A DNA stretch of 64,000 bases from an uncultured Hyphomonadaceae bacterium (GTDB lineage Bacteria; Pseudomonadota; Alphaproteobacteria; Caulobacterales; Hyphomonadaceae), in contig CAJXOF010000007.1 in the NCBI GenBank assembly GCA_913057945.1, positions 62,001-126,000 of the forward strand, read 5' to 3'. The notes beneath the pieces were generated by a model. The model was given only the letters and a program-made list of their open reading frames with translations, was not told the origin of the DNA and did no database searches. The position numbers and the translations under genes were made by a program. Numbering within the stretch: position 1 is the first letter of the stretch; every line of letters starts with the position of its first letter. Positions 54,489 to 62,550 of the stretch are shown piece after piece.

Positions 54489-55142
54489 CTAGAGCGCCGC
54501 AGAGCGCCCCGCGGTCAGGGGCGGCAGATCATGGCACAGGCCGAGCCATTCAGTCGCGCCATCCGCCATCATACGGGCGATCTGTTGCCGGCCTTCATGC
54601 ATCATCGGGGCGATGACCGATCCGCCGGCCCGAAGCTGGTCGAACAGGACTTGCGGCACTTCGTCCACCAGGCCCGTAAGCAGGATGCGGTCATAGGGCC
54701 CGCGCTCCGGCCAGCCGAGCAGGCCGTCGCCATGACGCACGGCGACATTATCGAGCCCGAGTTTCACGATTCGCTGGCGCGCATGATCCGTCAGCCGGTC
54801 ATAGCGCTCCACACCAAACACATCGGCGGCGAGCCGGCCTGCCAGCGCGCCCGTATATCCGGCCCCCATGCCGATGAGCAGGAGACGCGCCTCACGCTGG
54901 CGACCGAGGCCAAGGGCCTGAAGCAATTGTCCGGTCGCCACAGGGCGCGGAATGATCTGGCCGCACGGGATCGGCAGCACGCAATCAGCGAAGGCAAGCT
55001 CCTTCAGTGCCGGATCGTCCACAAAGGCGCCGCGATCGACGGTTTCCATCGCCCGGAGCACCCCATCATCCGTGACCCCTTCCTGGCGCAGGCGCAGGAC
55101 AAGTCGGGCAGCACGGAACGGGTCGACGATCAGTTCTTCCAT
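54489..55142 (-). CDS. pcm: Protein-L-isoaspartate O-methyltransferase family protein
   Basis: This 217-residue SAM methyltransferase is of the PCMT family, which starts repair of isoaspartyl residues. FVDDPALKELAFADCVLPIPCGQIIPRP matches the PCMT substrate region, LLIGMGAGYTGALAG is motif I, and VRHGDGLLGWPERGPYDRILLTG and LFDQLRAGGSVIAP follow. The usual GSGSGY motif I reads GMGAGY. Its start overlaps the surE 3' end by 13 bp. It is followed by yajC; no M23/LysM peptidase gene lies between, unlike many relatives. Confidence 0.88.
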   Translation of the reverse strand: MEELIVDPFRAARLVLRLRQEGVTDDGVLRAMETVDRGAFVDDPALKELAFADCVLPIPCGQIIPRPVATGQLLQALGLGRQREARLLLIGMGAGYTGALAGRLAADVFGVERYDRLTDHARQRIVKLGLDNVAVRHGDGLLGWPERGPYDRILLTGLVDEVPQVLFDQLRAGGSVIAPMMHEGRQQIARMMADGATEWLGLCHDLPPLTAGRSAAL

Positions 55143-55891
55143 AACTCCCGCAGCGTCCGGAGGAATACTTCATGCGTCAAGTCCACATGAAGCGGGGAGA
55201 TGGAGACATAGCCGTCATAGATGGCGCGCAGATCGGTGCCCTCATCCGGTTTGGAGAGTTTGCCCTTGTACCCGACCCAGTAATAATCGTTGCCGCGCAG
55301 ATCTTCGCGGCGGTCGGTATGGATGATCGATTCGTCGCGGAAGCCCTGACGGGTGATCTGGATCCCCTTCACGTCTTCCGGGTCGACGTCCGGGAAGTTC
55401 ACGTTCATCACCGCGTCGCCGGGCCAGCCATGCTCGATCAGCGGCTTGATTGCCTTGCTGCCCCAGGCGCGGGCGGTGTCCCACGGCAGGGAGCCGCGCT
55501 CGCGGAAGCTCTGCGACTGGCTGAGCGCGATGGACGGAATGCCGAGCTGCATACCGAACAGCGCCGCCGCGATGGTTCCCGAGAAGCTGGTGTCTTCGGC
55601 AATGTTCTGGCCACGATTGACACCGGACAGCACAAGGTCCGGCTTTTCCGGCATGAGGTTGTGCGTCGCCAGCAGCACGCAGTCAGACGGCGTGCCCGCC
55701 ACGGCCCAGGCCTTGTCGCCCACTTCGCGCGTGCGGATCGGATGGGTCAGCGAAATGGCGCGGCCCTTGCCGGACTGTTCTTCTTCCGGCGCGGCGATCC
55801 AGACATCGTCGGAGATTTCCCGCGCAATGTCTTCCAGCACCGCAAGGCCCGGCGCGTTGATGCCATCATCATTCGTCAGCAGGATTCTCAT
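55130..55891 (-). CDS. surE: 5'-nucleotidase SurE
   Basis: SurE removes phosphate from nucleoside 5'-monophosphates and short polyphosphates. The 253-residue protein starts [16 protein letters not shown] (metal-binding DD), then VVAPxxxxSGxG-like [17 protein letters not shown] and [24 protein letters not shown] with the conserved N and G residues. The ATG at 55891 overlaps the serS stop by 4 bp (ATGA, 55888-55891). Confidence 0.96.
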   Translation of the reverse strand: MRILLTNDDGINAPGLAVLEDIAREISDDVWIAAPEEEQSGKGRAISLTHPIRTREVGDKAWAVAGTPSDCVLLATHNLMPEKPDLVLSGVNRGQNIAEDTSFSGTIAAALFGMQLGIPSIALSQSQSFRERGSLPWDTARAWGSKAIKPLIEHGWPGDAVMNVNFPDVDPEDVKGIQITRQGFRDESIIHTDRREDLRGNDYYWVGYKGKLSKPDEGTDLRAIYDGYVSISPLHVDLTHEVFLRTLRELWKN

Positions 55892-57261
55892 GCCGAAATC
55901 ACCTCAAGCCCGCCCATGTATCCGCGCAGGGCTTCCGGGACGGTGATGGAGCCGTCTTCGTTCTGGTAGTTCTCGAGGATCGCGACCAGCGTACGGCCCA
56001 CCGCGAGGCCGGAGCCGTTCAGCGTGTGGACGAATTCCGGTTTCGCGCCGGCTTCCGAGCGGTAGCGCGCGCTCATGCGACGCGCCTGATAGTCACCGCA
56101 ATAGGAGCATGAGCTGATCTCGCGATAGGTGTCCTGGCTCGGCAGCCAGACTTCGAGGTCATAGGTCTTGCGCGCCCCTGCCCCCATGTCGCCCGCGCAG
56201 AGCAGCATCCGGCGAAATGGCAGGTCGAGCTTTTTCAGGATGGCCTCGGCGCATTCGGTCATGCGTTCCAGTTCGGCCAGCCCGTCTTCCTCATTCGCGA
56301 CGACAGAGACCATCTCAACCTTGTTGAACTGGTGCAGGCGGATCATGCCTTTCGTGTCGCGCCCTGCGCTGCCAGCTTCCGAGCGGAAGCAGGGCGTGTG
56401 CGCGGTGAAGCGTTTGGGCAGTTCGCCGGGCTCGAGGATGCCGTCGCAGACAATGTTCGTCAGCGGAACTTCGGCGGTGGGGATGAGGTAAAATTTCGAC
56501 TCGAGTTTCTCTACTTCAGCCAAAATTTCGGCGTGCTTCGCACCATACCGATCAATCAGGTATGCCATGGTTTTTGAATCGATACCCGTGACTTTGAACA
56601 AGTCTTCGTCGAACTTCGGCAACTGCCCTGTGCCCACGAGCGTCTGATCTTTGACCAGCAGCGGCGGCGAGCATTCCGTATACCCATGCTCTTCGGTCTG
56701 CACGTCCAGCATGAAGGCGGCCAGCGCGCGTTCCAGCCGGGCCAGCTTGCCCTTGAGCAGCACAAAACGCGCGCCGCTCATCTTGGCGGCCGTCTCGAAA
56801 TCCATCATGCCGAGGGCTTCGCCGAGATCGGCGTGGTCTTTCACCTCGAAATCATAGGATTTGGGATCGCCCCAGCGGCCCTGCTCGACATTGCCATCTT
56901 CGTCCTGGCCCTCGGGCACTTCATCCAGCGGGATATTCGGCAGGCCATAGAGCAGATCGTCGAGCAGCTTGCGAGCAGCTTCTTCCTGCTCGCCGGCGGC
57001 CTCGATCGTGTCCTTGGCGTCGGCCACGATCTTGCGCAGGCGCTCGAACTCCGCCTCATCGCCGGAAGCCTTGGCCCGGCCGATCAGTTTGGAGGTCTCG
57101 TTGCGCAGCTTTTCCGCTTCCTGCTTGTCGGTCACAGCCGTGCGCAGGGCCGCGTCATGAGCGTGAATATCGTCCACAACATTGCCAAGCTCCGGCTTCT
57201 TCCGGTTCCAGGCGGCGCGGAAAGCCTCGGGGTTTTCGCGGATGGCGCGGATGTCGAACAT
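55888..57261 (-). CDS. serS: Seryl-tRNA synthetase
   Basis: This class II synthetase charges tRNA-Ser. The 457-residue protein has the N-terminal coiled-coil tRNA-binding arm (about 30-110) and the catalytic core with motif 2 ([28 protein letters not shown]) and motif 3 ([20 protein letters not shown]). The start [18 protein letters not shown] is conserved. It is slightly longer than the E. coli enzyme. It sits between tatC and surE in the secretion block. Confidence 0.97.
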   Translation of the reverse strand: MFDIRAIRENPEAFRAAWNRKKPELGNVVDDIHAHDAALRTAVTDKQEAEKLRNETSKLIGRAKASGDEAEFERLRKIVADAKDTIEAAGEQEEAARKLLDDLLYGLPNIPLDEVPEGQDEDGNVEQGRWGDPKSYDFEVKDHADLGEALGMMDFETAAKMSGARFVLLKGKLARLERALAAFMLDVQTEEHGYTECSPPLLVKDQTLVGTGQLPKFDEDLFKVTGIDSKTMAYLIDRYGAKHAEILAEVEKLESKFYLIPTAEVPLTNIVCDGILEPGELPKRFTAHTPCFRSEAGSAGRDTKGMIRLHQFNKVEMVSVVANEEDGLAELERMTECAEAILKKLDLPFRRMLLCAGDMGAGARKTYDLEVWLPSQDTYREISSCSYCGDYQARRMSARYRSEAGAKPEFVHTLNGSGLAVGRTLVAILENYQNEDGSITVPEALRGYMGGLEVISA

Positions 57262-57397
57262 GTGCGTGGTCCTGTCTGATCAGTCGGTCATTGCTCTAAT
57301 CCGCGCCGGGCCAGCCTGCAACCGGGGGATATGCTTAGTCATTTTGGGAATCAGACCTTGGGGCCGCGCCCTGCGCAAGCGCTTGGGACTGCTCGGG

Positions 57398-57416
57398 GAA
57401 ATCGCCGTGCGATTTC
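57398..57416 (-). other. Stem-loop just after tatC
   Basis: GAAATCGC (57398-57405) and GCGATTTC (57409-57416) form a perfect 8-bp inverted repeat with a 3-nt loop, touching the tatC stop. No T-run follows, so termination is doubtful; transcript processing or protection of the tatABC message is possible. The rest of the 155-bp tatC-serS gap shows no further structure. Confidence 0.5.
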
Positions 57417-58238
57417 TTACTCCCTCGCAGCATCCTCTTCGGCCTGCTTCTTCTCGATCAGTTTGACGCACCAAATGGAGATTTCGTAGAGCATCAGGAC
57501 CGGCACCGTCAGCAGGATCTGCGAAATCACGTCCGGCGGCGTGAAGAAGGCCGCAAAGCAGAGAATGCCGACAATGGCATATTTCCGCCCCTTGGCGAGC
57601 GCATCTGACGACACAATGCCGATCCGCCCCAGCAGGCTGAGGATCACAGGCAACTGGAACGACAGGCCGAAGGCCAGCATCAACGCCATCACCAGCGAGA
57701 GATATTCCGAAACGCGTGGCAGCAGCTTGATGCTCGCCACGGAGCTCTCGATATTCTCCTGAGAGATCGAGAAGCGCGCCAGCATGGGCAGCATCAGGAA
57801 ATAGACAAAGGCCGCGCCCAGCGTGAACAATAGCGGCGCAAAGACCAGATACGGCCAGAACGCGCCCCGCTCGCTCTTGTAGAGACCCGGTGCCACGAAC
57901 TGGTAGACCTGCCAGGCAACGACCGGGAAGGACAGGAAGATGCCTGCAAACACGGCCAGTTTCAGCTTGGCGAAGAAGAATTCCATCGGACCGGTAAAGA
58001 TCAGCTCCAGCGGCGCGCCGCGAATGCCTTCGGCCACGCGGGCAAATGGCGCGAGCAGGAAGTCATAGATTGGCTCGGCAAAGAAGAAGCAGACAATCGA
58101 GGCCACCGACAGCGCCAGCAGCGCCTTGATAAGGCGCGCGCGCAGCTCCACCAGATGCTCCAGCAGCGGGGCCCGGCTGGACTCGACTTCATCATCGGTG
58201 AAGTCCGGCTGTTCATCCTTTGGCGGTACGGTATTCAC
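57417..58238 (-). CDS. tatC: Sec-independent protein translocase TatC
   Basis: TatC is the six-helix core of the twin-arginine translocase that exports folded proteins. This 273-residue protein has LLEHLVELRARLIKALLAL (the conserved HLxELRxR), FVAPGLYKSERGAF and FFTPPDVISQILLTVPVLMLYEISIW with the family's P-D-x-x-x-Q motif. A charged N-terminus precedes it. Its ATG overlaps the tatB stop by 4 bp (58235-58238). Confidence 0.97.
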   Translation of the reverse strand: MNTVPPKDEQPDFTDDEVESSRAPLLEHLVELRARLIKALLALSVASIVCFFFAEPIYDFLLAPFARVAEGIRGAPLELIFTGPMEFFFAKLKLAVFAGIFLSFPVVAWQVYQFVAPGLYKSERGAFWPYLVFAPLLFTLGAAFVYFLMLPMLARFSISQENIESSVASIKLLPRVSEYLSLVMALMLAFGLSFQLPVILSLLGRIGIVSSDALAKGRKYAIVGILCFAAFFTPPDVISQILLTVPVLMLYEISIWCVKLIEKKQAEEDAARE

Positions 58239-58633
58239 GCGGCATCATCCCCCGGTTTCGGCGCGGCCGGCTGGGTGTCTGTCTCGGGCTTGGACTCAGG
58301 GGCGGTGTCAGGCTTTGGCGCGGCAGGCTTGGGCGAGGGATGCTTCTCCATGACCGCGGAGTTCACGTCTGCTTCAAAGGCCGTCAGATCGTCCTGCGCC
58401 TTCTTCATCGTGTTGTCTTTCTTGAGATCCTCGATTTCCTTGCGGAGTTCGTCGAGTTCGCTCTGGCGGGCAATATCCTCGAACGCGGCCTGGAATTCAC
58501 GCGCCATGGCGCGGCCCTTGCCGACGAACTGGCCGACCCGGCGCATCATCATGGGCAGGTCCTTCGGGCCGACAATAATCAGCGCCGCAAGGCCCAACAG
58601 CAAGAGCTCGGAAAACCCGATTCCGGGCAGCAT
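58235..58633 (-). CDS. tatB: Sec-independent protein translocase TatB
   Basis: This 132-residue protein starts MLPGIGFSELLLLGLAALIIVGPKDLP, the TatB signature, with one membrane helix and an amphipathic helix (MMMRRVGQFVGKGRAMAREFQAAFEDIA). A Pro/Lys/Asp-rich C-terminal tail of about 45 residues is typical of alphaproteobacterial TatB. It follows tatA by 24 bp and overlaps tatC. Confidence 0.95.
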   Translation of the reverse strand: MLPGIGFSELLLLGLAALIIVGPKDLPMMMRRVGQFVGKGRAMAREFQAAFEDIARQSELDELRKEIEDLKKDNTMKKAQDDLTAFEADVNSAVMEKHPSPKPAAPKPDTAPESKPETDTQPAAPKPGDDAA

Positions 58634-58657
58634 GCTAAGCGCCCTCCACTCGGCAGC

Positions 58658-58873
58658 TTATGACGAGGCCTTCGTCTCGTCTTTTTGGGGGGTGACGTTG
58701 ACCATGTCGTCATTGTCGACGGATTTGGTCTCTTCCTCGTCCTTCAGGCCCTTGCGGAAGGCCCCGATGCCCTTGGCCATGTCGCCCATGATGGAAGAAA
58801 TCCGGCCACGACCACCGAACAGGAGGAGCGCAACGACCACAACGATCAGCAATTGAATCCAGCTTGGCGACAT
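58658..58873 (-). CDS. tatA: Sec-independent protein translocase TatA
   Basis: This 71-residue pore-forming subunit has [44 protein letters not shown], with the helix, the FGxxR-type hinge and the amphipathic helix. ATG 58873 is fixed by GAGGAGAGG just upstream; in-frame codons to 58969 are not conserved. It heads the tatABC-serS-surE-pcm series. Confidence 0.95.
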   Translation of the reverse strand: MSPSWIQLLIVVVVALLLFGGRGRISSIMGDMAKGIGAFRKGLKDEEETKSVDNDDMVNVTPQKDETKASS

Positions 58874-58898
58874 GCCTCTCTCCTCGAAGAATTCCCTG

Positions 58899-58927
58899 AA
58901 TATATACAGCAGCTCACGCTGGAACAA
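58899..58927 (-). promoter_or_regulatory. Possible promoter of tatABC
   Basis: On the minus strand TTGTTC (58922-58927) and TATATT (58899-58904) are 17 bp apart, in the 80-bp gap between tatA and the divergent exonuclease gene. The -10 is strong, the -35 weak. Confidence 0.4.
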
Positions 58928-58953
58928 TGGAACGAAGCTGCTAAAGAACAGCC

Positions 58954-59730
58954 ATGCGTATCGCCACATGGAATGTCAACTCGATCAAGGCACGGCTTCC
59001 CACAGTGTTGGAAGTTCTCGACGCCATCAATTGCGACGTCGTCTGCCTTCAGGAAATCAAGTGCGAAACCGACGCGTTTCCCTATCTGGAACTGGAGGAA
59101 CGCGGCTGGAACTGTGCCGTACTGGGCCAGAAAAGCTATAATGGCGTCGCCCTCCTCTCCAAGCACGAGATCGAGGATGTCACCAAGGGCCTGCCGACGA
59201 TCGAGGACGATCAGGCGCGCTATATCGAGGCACTCGTGCTCAGCGAAACCCCAATACGCGTGGGCGGTCTGTACCTGCCGAATGGCAATCCGGCCCCCGG
59301 TCCGAAATACGACTACAAGATGGAATGGATGGACGCGCTGGAACAGCATGCGCGCAACCTGCTCAAGCAGGACGAGGCGTTCGTGCTGTACGGCGACTAT
59401 AATTGCATCCCCACGCCGGAAGATTGCTGGGACGAAACCGTCTGGCAGAATGACGCGCTCGCCCTGCCCCAGACCCGCTCAGAATTCCGGAAATTGAAAT
59501 ATCTCGGCCTGGCAGATTCTTTTGAACTGACTGATGGACGAGCACATCAGTACACATTCTGGGATTATCAGGGCGGCGCCTTCAAGAAGGATCACGGCAT
59601 CCGGATCGACCATTTGCTCTGCTCGCCGCAAGCTTGCGACAGGCTCCAATCGGTGGAGATCTATCGCAAGGCCCGCGAACTGGACAAACCATCAGACCAT
59701 GTCCCGGTCATTGGCGTCTTCGAAGACTAG
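58954..59730 (+). CDS. xthA: Exodeoxyribonuclease III (AP endonuclease)
   Basis: This 258-residue member of the ExoIII/APE family cleaves at abasic sites and removes 3'-blocked ends. Visible motifs are [24 protein letters not shown] (catalytic Glu), LYLPNG, GDYNCIP (catalytic Asp-Asn) and [12 protein letters not shown] with [10 protein letters not shown] (catalytic Asp-His). The ATG at 58954 is the conserved start. It diverges from tatA and converges on the GH9 gene with a 3-bp gap. Confidence 0.96.
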   Translation: MRIATWNVNSIKARLPTVLEVLDAINCDVVCLQEIKCETDAFPYLELEERGWNCAVLGQKSYNGVALLSKHEIEDVTKGLPTIEDDQARYIEALVLSETPIRVGGLYLPNGNPAPGPKYDYKMEWMDALEQHARNLLKQDEAFVLYGDYNCIPTPEDCWDETVWQNDALALPQTRSEFRKLKYLGLADSFELTDGRAHQYTFWDYQGGAFKKDHGIRIDHLLCSPQACDRLQSVEIYRKARELDKPSDHVPVIGVFED

Positions 59731-59733
59731 AGC

Positions 59734-61662
59734 CTAGTCGGCCCGGTCGATATCATCGGCCCATGCGGCCAGCCAGAACGTCGCTGCCTGCCAGTTGATC
59801 GCCACCTCGTTCAGCTCATACGCATCAACATGGTCTATATAGCATATCTGGGCATGGCCATCGCATTGATCGATGATGGCTCTTGAGGCCGGACCGGCCG
59901 GATCAGTGTTGTTCGGTCCGCCCGCCACGGCGCCCGGAGGCGGCAAAGGGAAGCCCTTGTACTGGGCACCAGCCCAATGACGGTGGTGCGGTGCCTTGAA
60001 GGCATTCTCGCCTTGGCCGGAGACATAGGAGATGTCGCGCGGATTGCGGCCGAGGATGTAGTCGAGCAGGTCGAGCGCACCGTCACGATATTTCACATCG
60101 CCCGACATATCATACGCCGTGCCGAGGATCAGGCCGCGATTGGCCAATGTGCCGATCGAGCCCCATGGCCAGATACCGCGATTGATCGGGATCTGGTAGC
60201 CTTCGAACCGGATCTGGGCGAGATAGGCGTCCGCCGTCTGCTGCACACCCGCGGCAGCTTCCTGCTTCAAGGTCTCATCTGGCGCGAACCGGGCCAGGGA
60301 CAAAATGCCGAGCCCCTTCGTGGCCCCCCAATTGGGTTCCTTGAGACCGCTGACAGGCCATTGATCCAACTGCCCCTGATAGGTCTTCAGGTCTTCGGCA
60401 TAGGCCGCCTCGCCGGTCGAGACATACATTTCAGCGGCGGCCCAGTAGAACTCGTCACGAATGTCCGTTGACCCGTAAGGCCCTGTGCCAGGGAAATTGT
60501 TGTAGGCATAAGCGTCCGGCACGCGCTGGGCCGCCGCATAAGCCCGCTTCGCCGCGGTCAGGCACTTATCTGCATACGCATCATCAACGCCCCGGAACAC
60601 GCGAGCGCACTGAGCGCCAACGGCTGCGACATGCAAGGTCGCCGCCGTGGATGGCGCGAACAGCGCCCGCGCCCCGGTATTGTGATGAGGCATGACCGGC
60701 ATGGCAGGCCATTCTATATTGCCGGATTTGTGATGAACCATGCCGGAGACATCGGCCATCTTCGGCGAGTCCGGTTGCCACTGGCCATCCATGTTGCCGC
60801 GGACAATGGCCGCTTGGGCGCCCGCTGGAGCCTGCATGCTCAGCATATAGTCGAGATTGTAGCGGGCCTCATCCAGAAGATCGTTCAGCCCGTTGCCGGA
60901 TTCCGGAATATTCGCAGCGCCATCCTCAAATCCTGATGTGCCGCGCTCATAAGCGTTGAGCAGCGTCCAGACGCTGATGCCGCTATTGACGACATATTTG
61001 CTCTGGTCGCCGGCATCATACCAGCCGCCGCTGACATCCAGCTTGTAATCACAGCGCGGCCACTCGGCCTTGTAGAGATCCTTGCCGTGGAAGCAGGTCA
61101 GCGTTTCCTTTTCGTGCCCTGCCGGACGAGCCCATTGTTCACCACCGGCATATTCAGCCTCGATCGGGACGCCCGCGCGGTTGTGATAGAAATAGTTCAG
61201 CGTGTCATATTTCAGGTCCCGGAAGACGTCTTCTGCCACATTGAATGGGTGGCTCTTGCCGACCCCTTCGACTTCCAGAACCAAATTCGTGGCAGGCGTC
61301 TTCAAGGCGTCCGTCACCACGAGATGGACATTCGCGCCGGAGCCTTCATCAAAGCCGTAGGGAATGGTCCGGCCCTGCACGACCACGACCCCGTTGGGGG
61401 CAGTGATTTGCCATTGCAGGGATTCCGTCAGGTCGCTTTCCGCGACCCCTATGAAATTGTAGCCAGGCCGGATACCCGTCTGCGTTGCCCGGACCGGGCC
61501 TCGCGGTGCGTTGAAGGCGTTCAGGTATTCCTGCTGCTTCGGCGTGATAATATGCGCGCCGTTGGCCATTCCATCGTCTCCGGGAACGGTCACCGAAGAG
61601 CACCCGGACAACAAGACAGACGATACAATCGCTGCCAGACTTGTTTTGCGAAGCGTGAGCAT
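59734..61662 (-). CDS. Glycoside hydrolase family 9 lipoprotein (endoglucanase-like)
   Basis: This 642-residue protein has a lipoprotein signal (VLLSGC), an Ig-like N-terminal domain of the CelD_N type (about 60-150) and a GH9 catalytic domain. The catalytic acids are visible in GGWYDAGDQSKYV (DAGD) and DAYELNEVAINW (the proton donor Glu); HHRHW is the family His motif and GRNPRDISYVSGQGENA the substrate-cleft segment. The start is ATG 61662, with GGGGA 8 bp upstream; an ATG at 61677 is less likely. It should act on beta-1,4-glucans at the cell surface. No other carbohydrate-active gene is nearby. It converges with xthA. Confidence 0.92.
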   Translation of the reverse strand: MLTLRKTSLAAIVSSVLLSGCSSVTVPGDDGMANGAHIITPKQQEYLNAFNAPRGPVRATQTGIRPGYNFIGVAESDLTESLQWQITAPNGVVVVQGRTIPYGFDEGSGANVHLVVTDALKTPATNLVLEVEGVGKSHPFNVAEDVFRDLKYDTLNYFYHNRAGVPIEAEYAGGEQWARPAGHEKETLTCFHGKDLYKAEWPRCDYKLDVSGGWYDAGDQSKYVVNSGISVWTLLNAYERGTSGFEDGAANIPESGNGLNDLLDEARYNLDYMLSMQAPAGAQAAIVRGNMDGQWQPDSPKMADVSGMVHHKSGNIEWPAMPVMPHHNTGARALFAPSTAATLHVAAVGAQCARVFRGVDDAYADKCLTAAKRAYAAAQRVPDAYAYNNFPGTGPYGSTDIRDEFYWAAAEMYVSTGEAAYAEDLKTYQGQLDQWPVSGLKEPNWGATKGLGILSLARFAPDETLKQEAAAGVQQTADAYLAQIRFEGYQIPINRGIWPWGSIGTLANRGLILGTAYDMSGDVKYRDGALDLLDYILGRNPRDISYVSGQGENAFKAPHHRHWAGAQYKGFPLPPPGAVAGGPNNTDPAGPASRAIIDQCDGHAQICYIDHVDAYELNEVAINWQAATFWLAAWADDIDRAD

Positions 61663-61758
61663 GGATTTTTTCCCCATATTGCGCTGTCTGTGCGGCAGCA
61701 ACTTGCAATATTAGGGCCAAATCCATTCGGCCGCGAGGCCTGCTCCGGTTCCGGCAGA

Positions 61759-62535
61759 TTAGTTGACGGACCCGTAGTCCGCCCCGGCCTCGCTGAAGTA
61801 GGCACGCCAGAACGCCTTCACATCGGCCATAGGCAGATCATAAATCTGCCGGGGCACGATGCGCGCAACAACGTCGACCTCCTCCAGGCTCGGGCGCATG
61901 TCGGCCAGGTCGGACTCCAGATAGGCGTCATAATCGGCGCCGAGACGGTAGAAGCTGAACCCGTCCGAATGCTGCATCAGGTCCGACACCAGCACGATCC
62001 GGCGATTGGATTCGCCCGGCTGGAAATCGGCGCGGTCCGCAATCGAATAGACCGCCTCGACCAGCGGGGAGCTTGGCTGGCGCGTGTCCGTCAAGGCGGC
62101 TTCGACGTTCTCCAGCAAGGGCGCGTAGAACTGGGTCTGCCAGGTCTGCTCGATCATCTTCGGGTTCTGGAAGATCGGGTTTGCCTCAGCGGCGCTTCCC
62201 GAAGAACAGGCATAGTAAACGAGCTTCGGGTCATAAGGGCTTGCCGCATTCGGCGTCATGACGGTCAGCCGGCCATATTTCGGCAAGGCGCGGGCTTCGG
62301 CGTCCACGAATTCATAGACCCAGTCGAGGTCGTTCGGATTGAACGGATCCGACTGGTCAATCAGGATGATCGTGTGGGCCGGATCCTTGCGATCCGTACG
62401 GCAGCTGGTGTCAGCCATCAGGCTTGGCGGCTGGTTGAACGCCACGACGGCGAACAAGGCAAAGACTACCCCCAGCATCAGCGCGATCATTCCGCGCCAG
62501 AACCATGGGCCTCGGTCACTTCTGCGACGTGGCAT
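61759..62535 (-). CDS. Membrane-anchored VWA-like protein, unknown function
   Basis: This 258-residue protein has a short basic N-terminus, one membrane helix (about 14-34) and an exported or cytoplasmic alpha/beta domain that looks like a VWA fold. TIILIDQSDPFNP resembles the first strand and metal-site loop (DxSxS is here DQSDP), and RIVLVSDLMQHS resembles the later strand. A conserved-looking QTQFYAPLLENVEAAL helix lies between. AAGGAGA sits 8 bp before the ATG. It begins 15 bp after the stop of the membrane protein upstream, so the two are an operon. I know of no named family; the topology and metal site are inferred. Confidence 0.6.
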   Translation of the reverse strand: MPRRRSDRGPWFWRGMIALMLGVVFALFAVVAFNQPPSLMADTSCRTDRKDPAHTIILIDQSDPFNPNDLDWVYEFVDAEARALPKYGRLTVMTPNAASPYDPKLVYYACSSGSAAEANPIFQNPKMIEQTWQTQFYAPLLENVEAALTDTRQPSSPLVEAVYSIADRADFQPGESNRRIVLVSDLMQHSDGFSFYRLGADYDAYLESDLADMRPSLEEVDVVARIVPRQIYDLPMADVKAFWRAYFSEAGADYGSVN

Positions 62536-62550
62536 CCCTTATGTCTCCTT

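Noticed and set aside
57398..57416. Rho-independent terminator between tatC and serS
   Set aside because: The hairpin is perfect but is followed by C and G, not by a T-run, on the transcribed strand.
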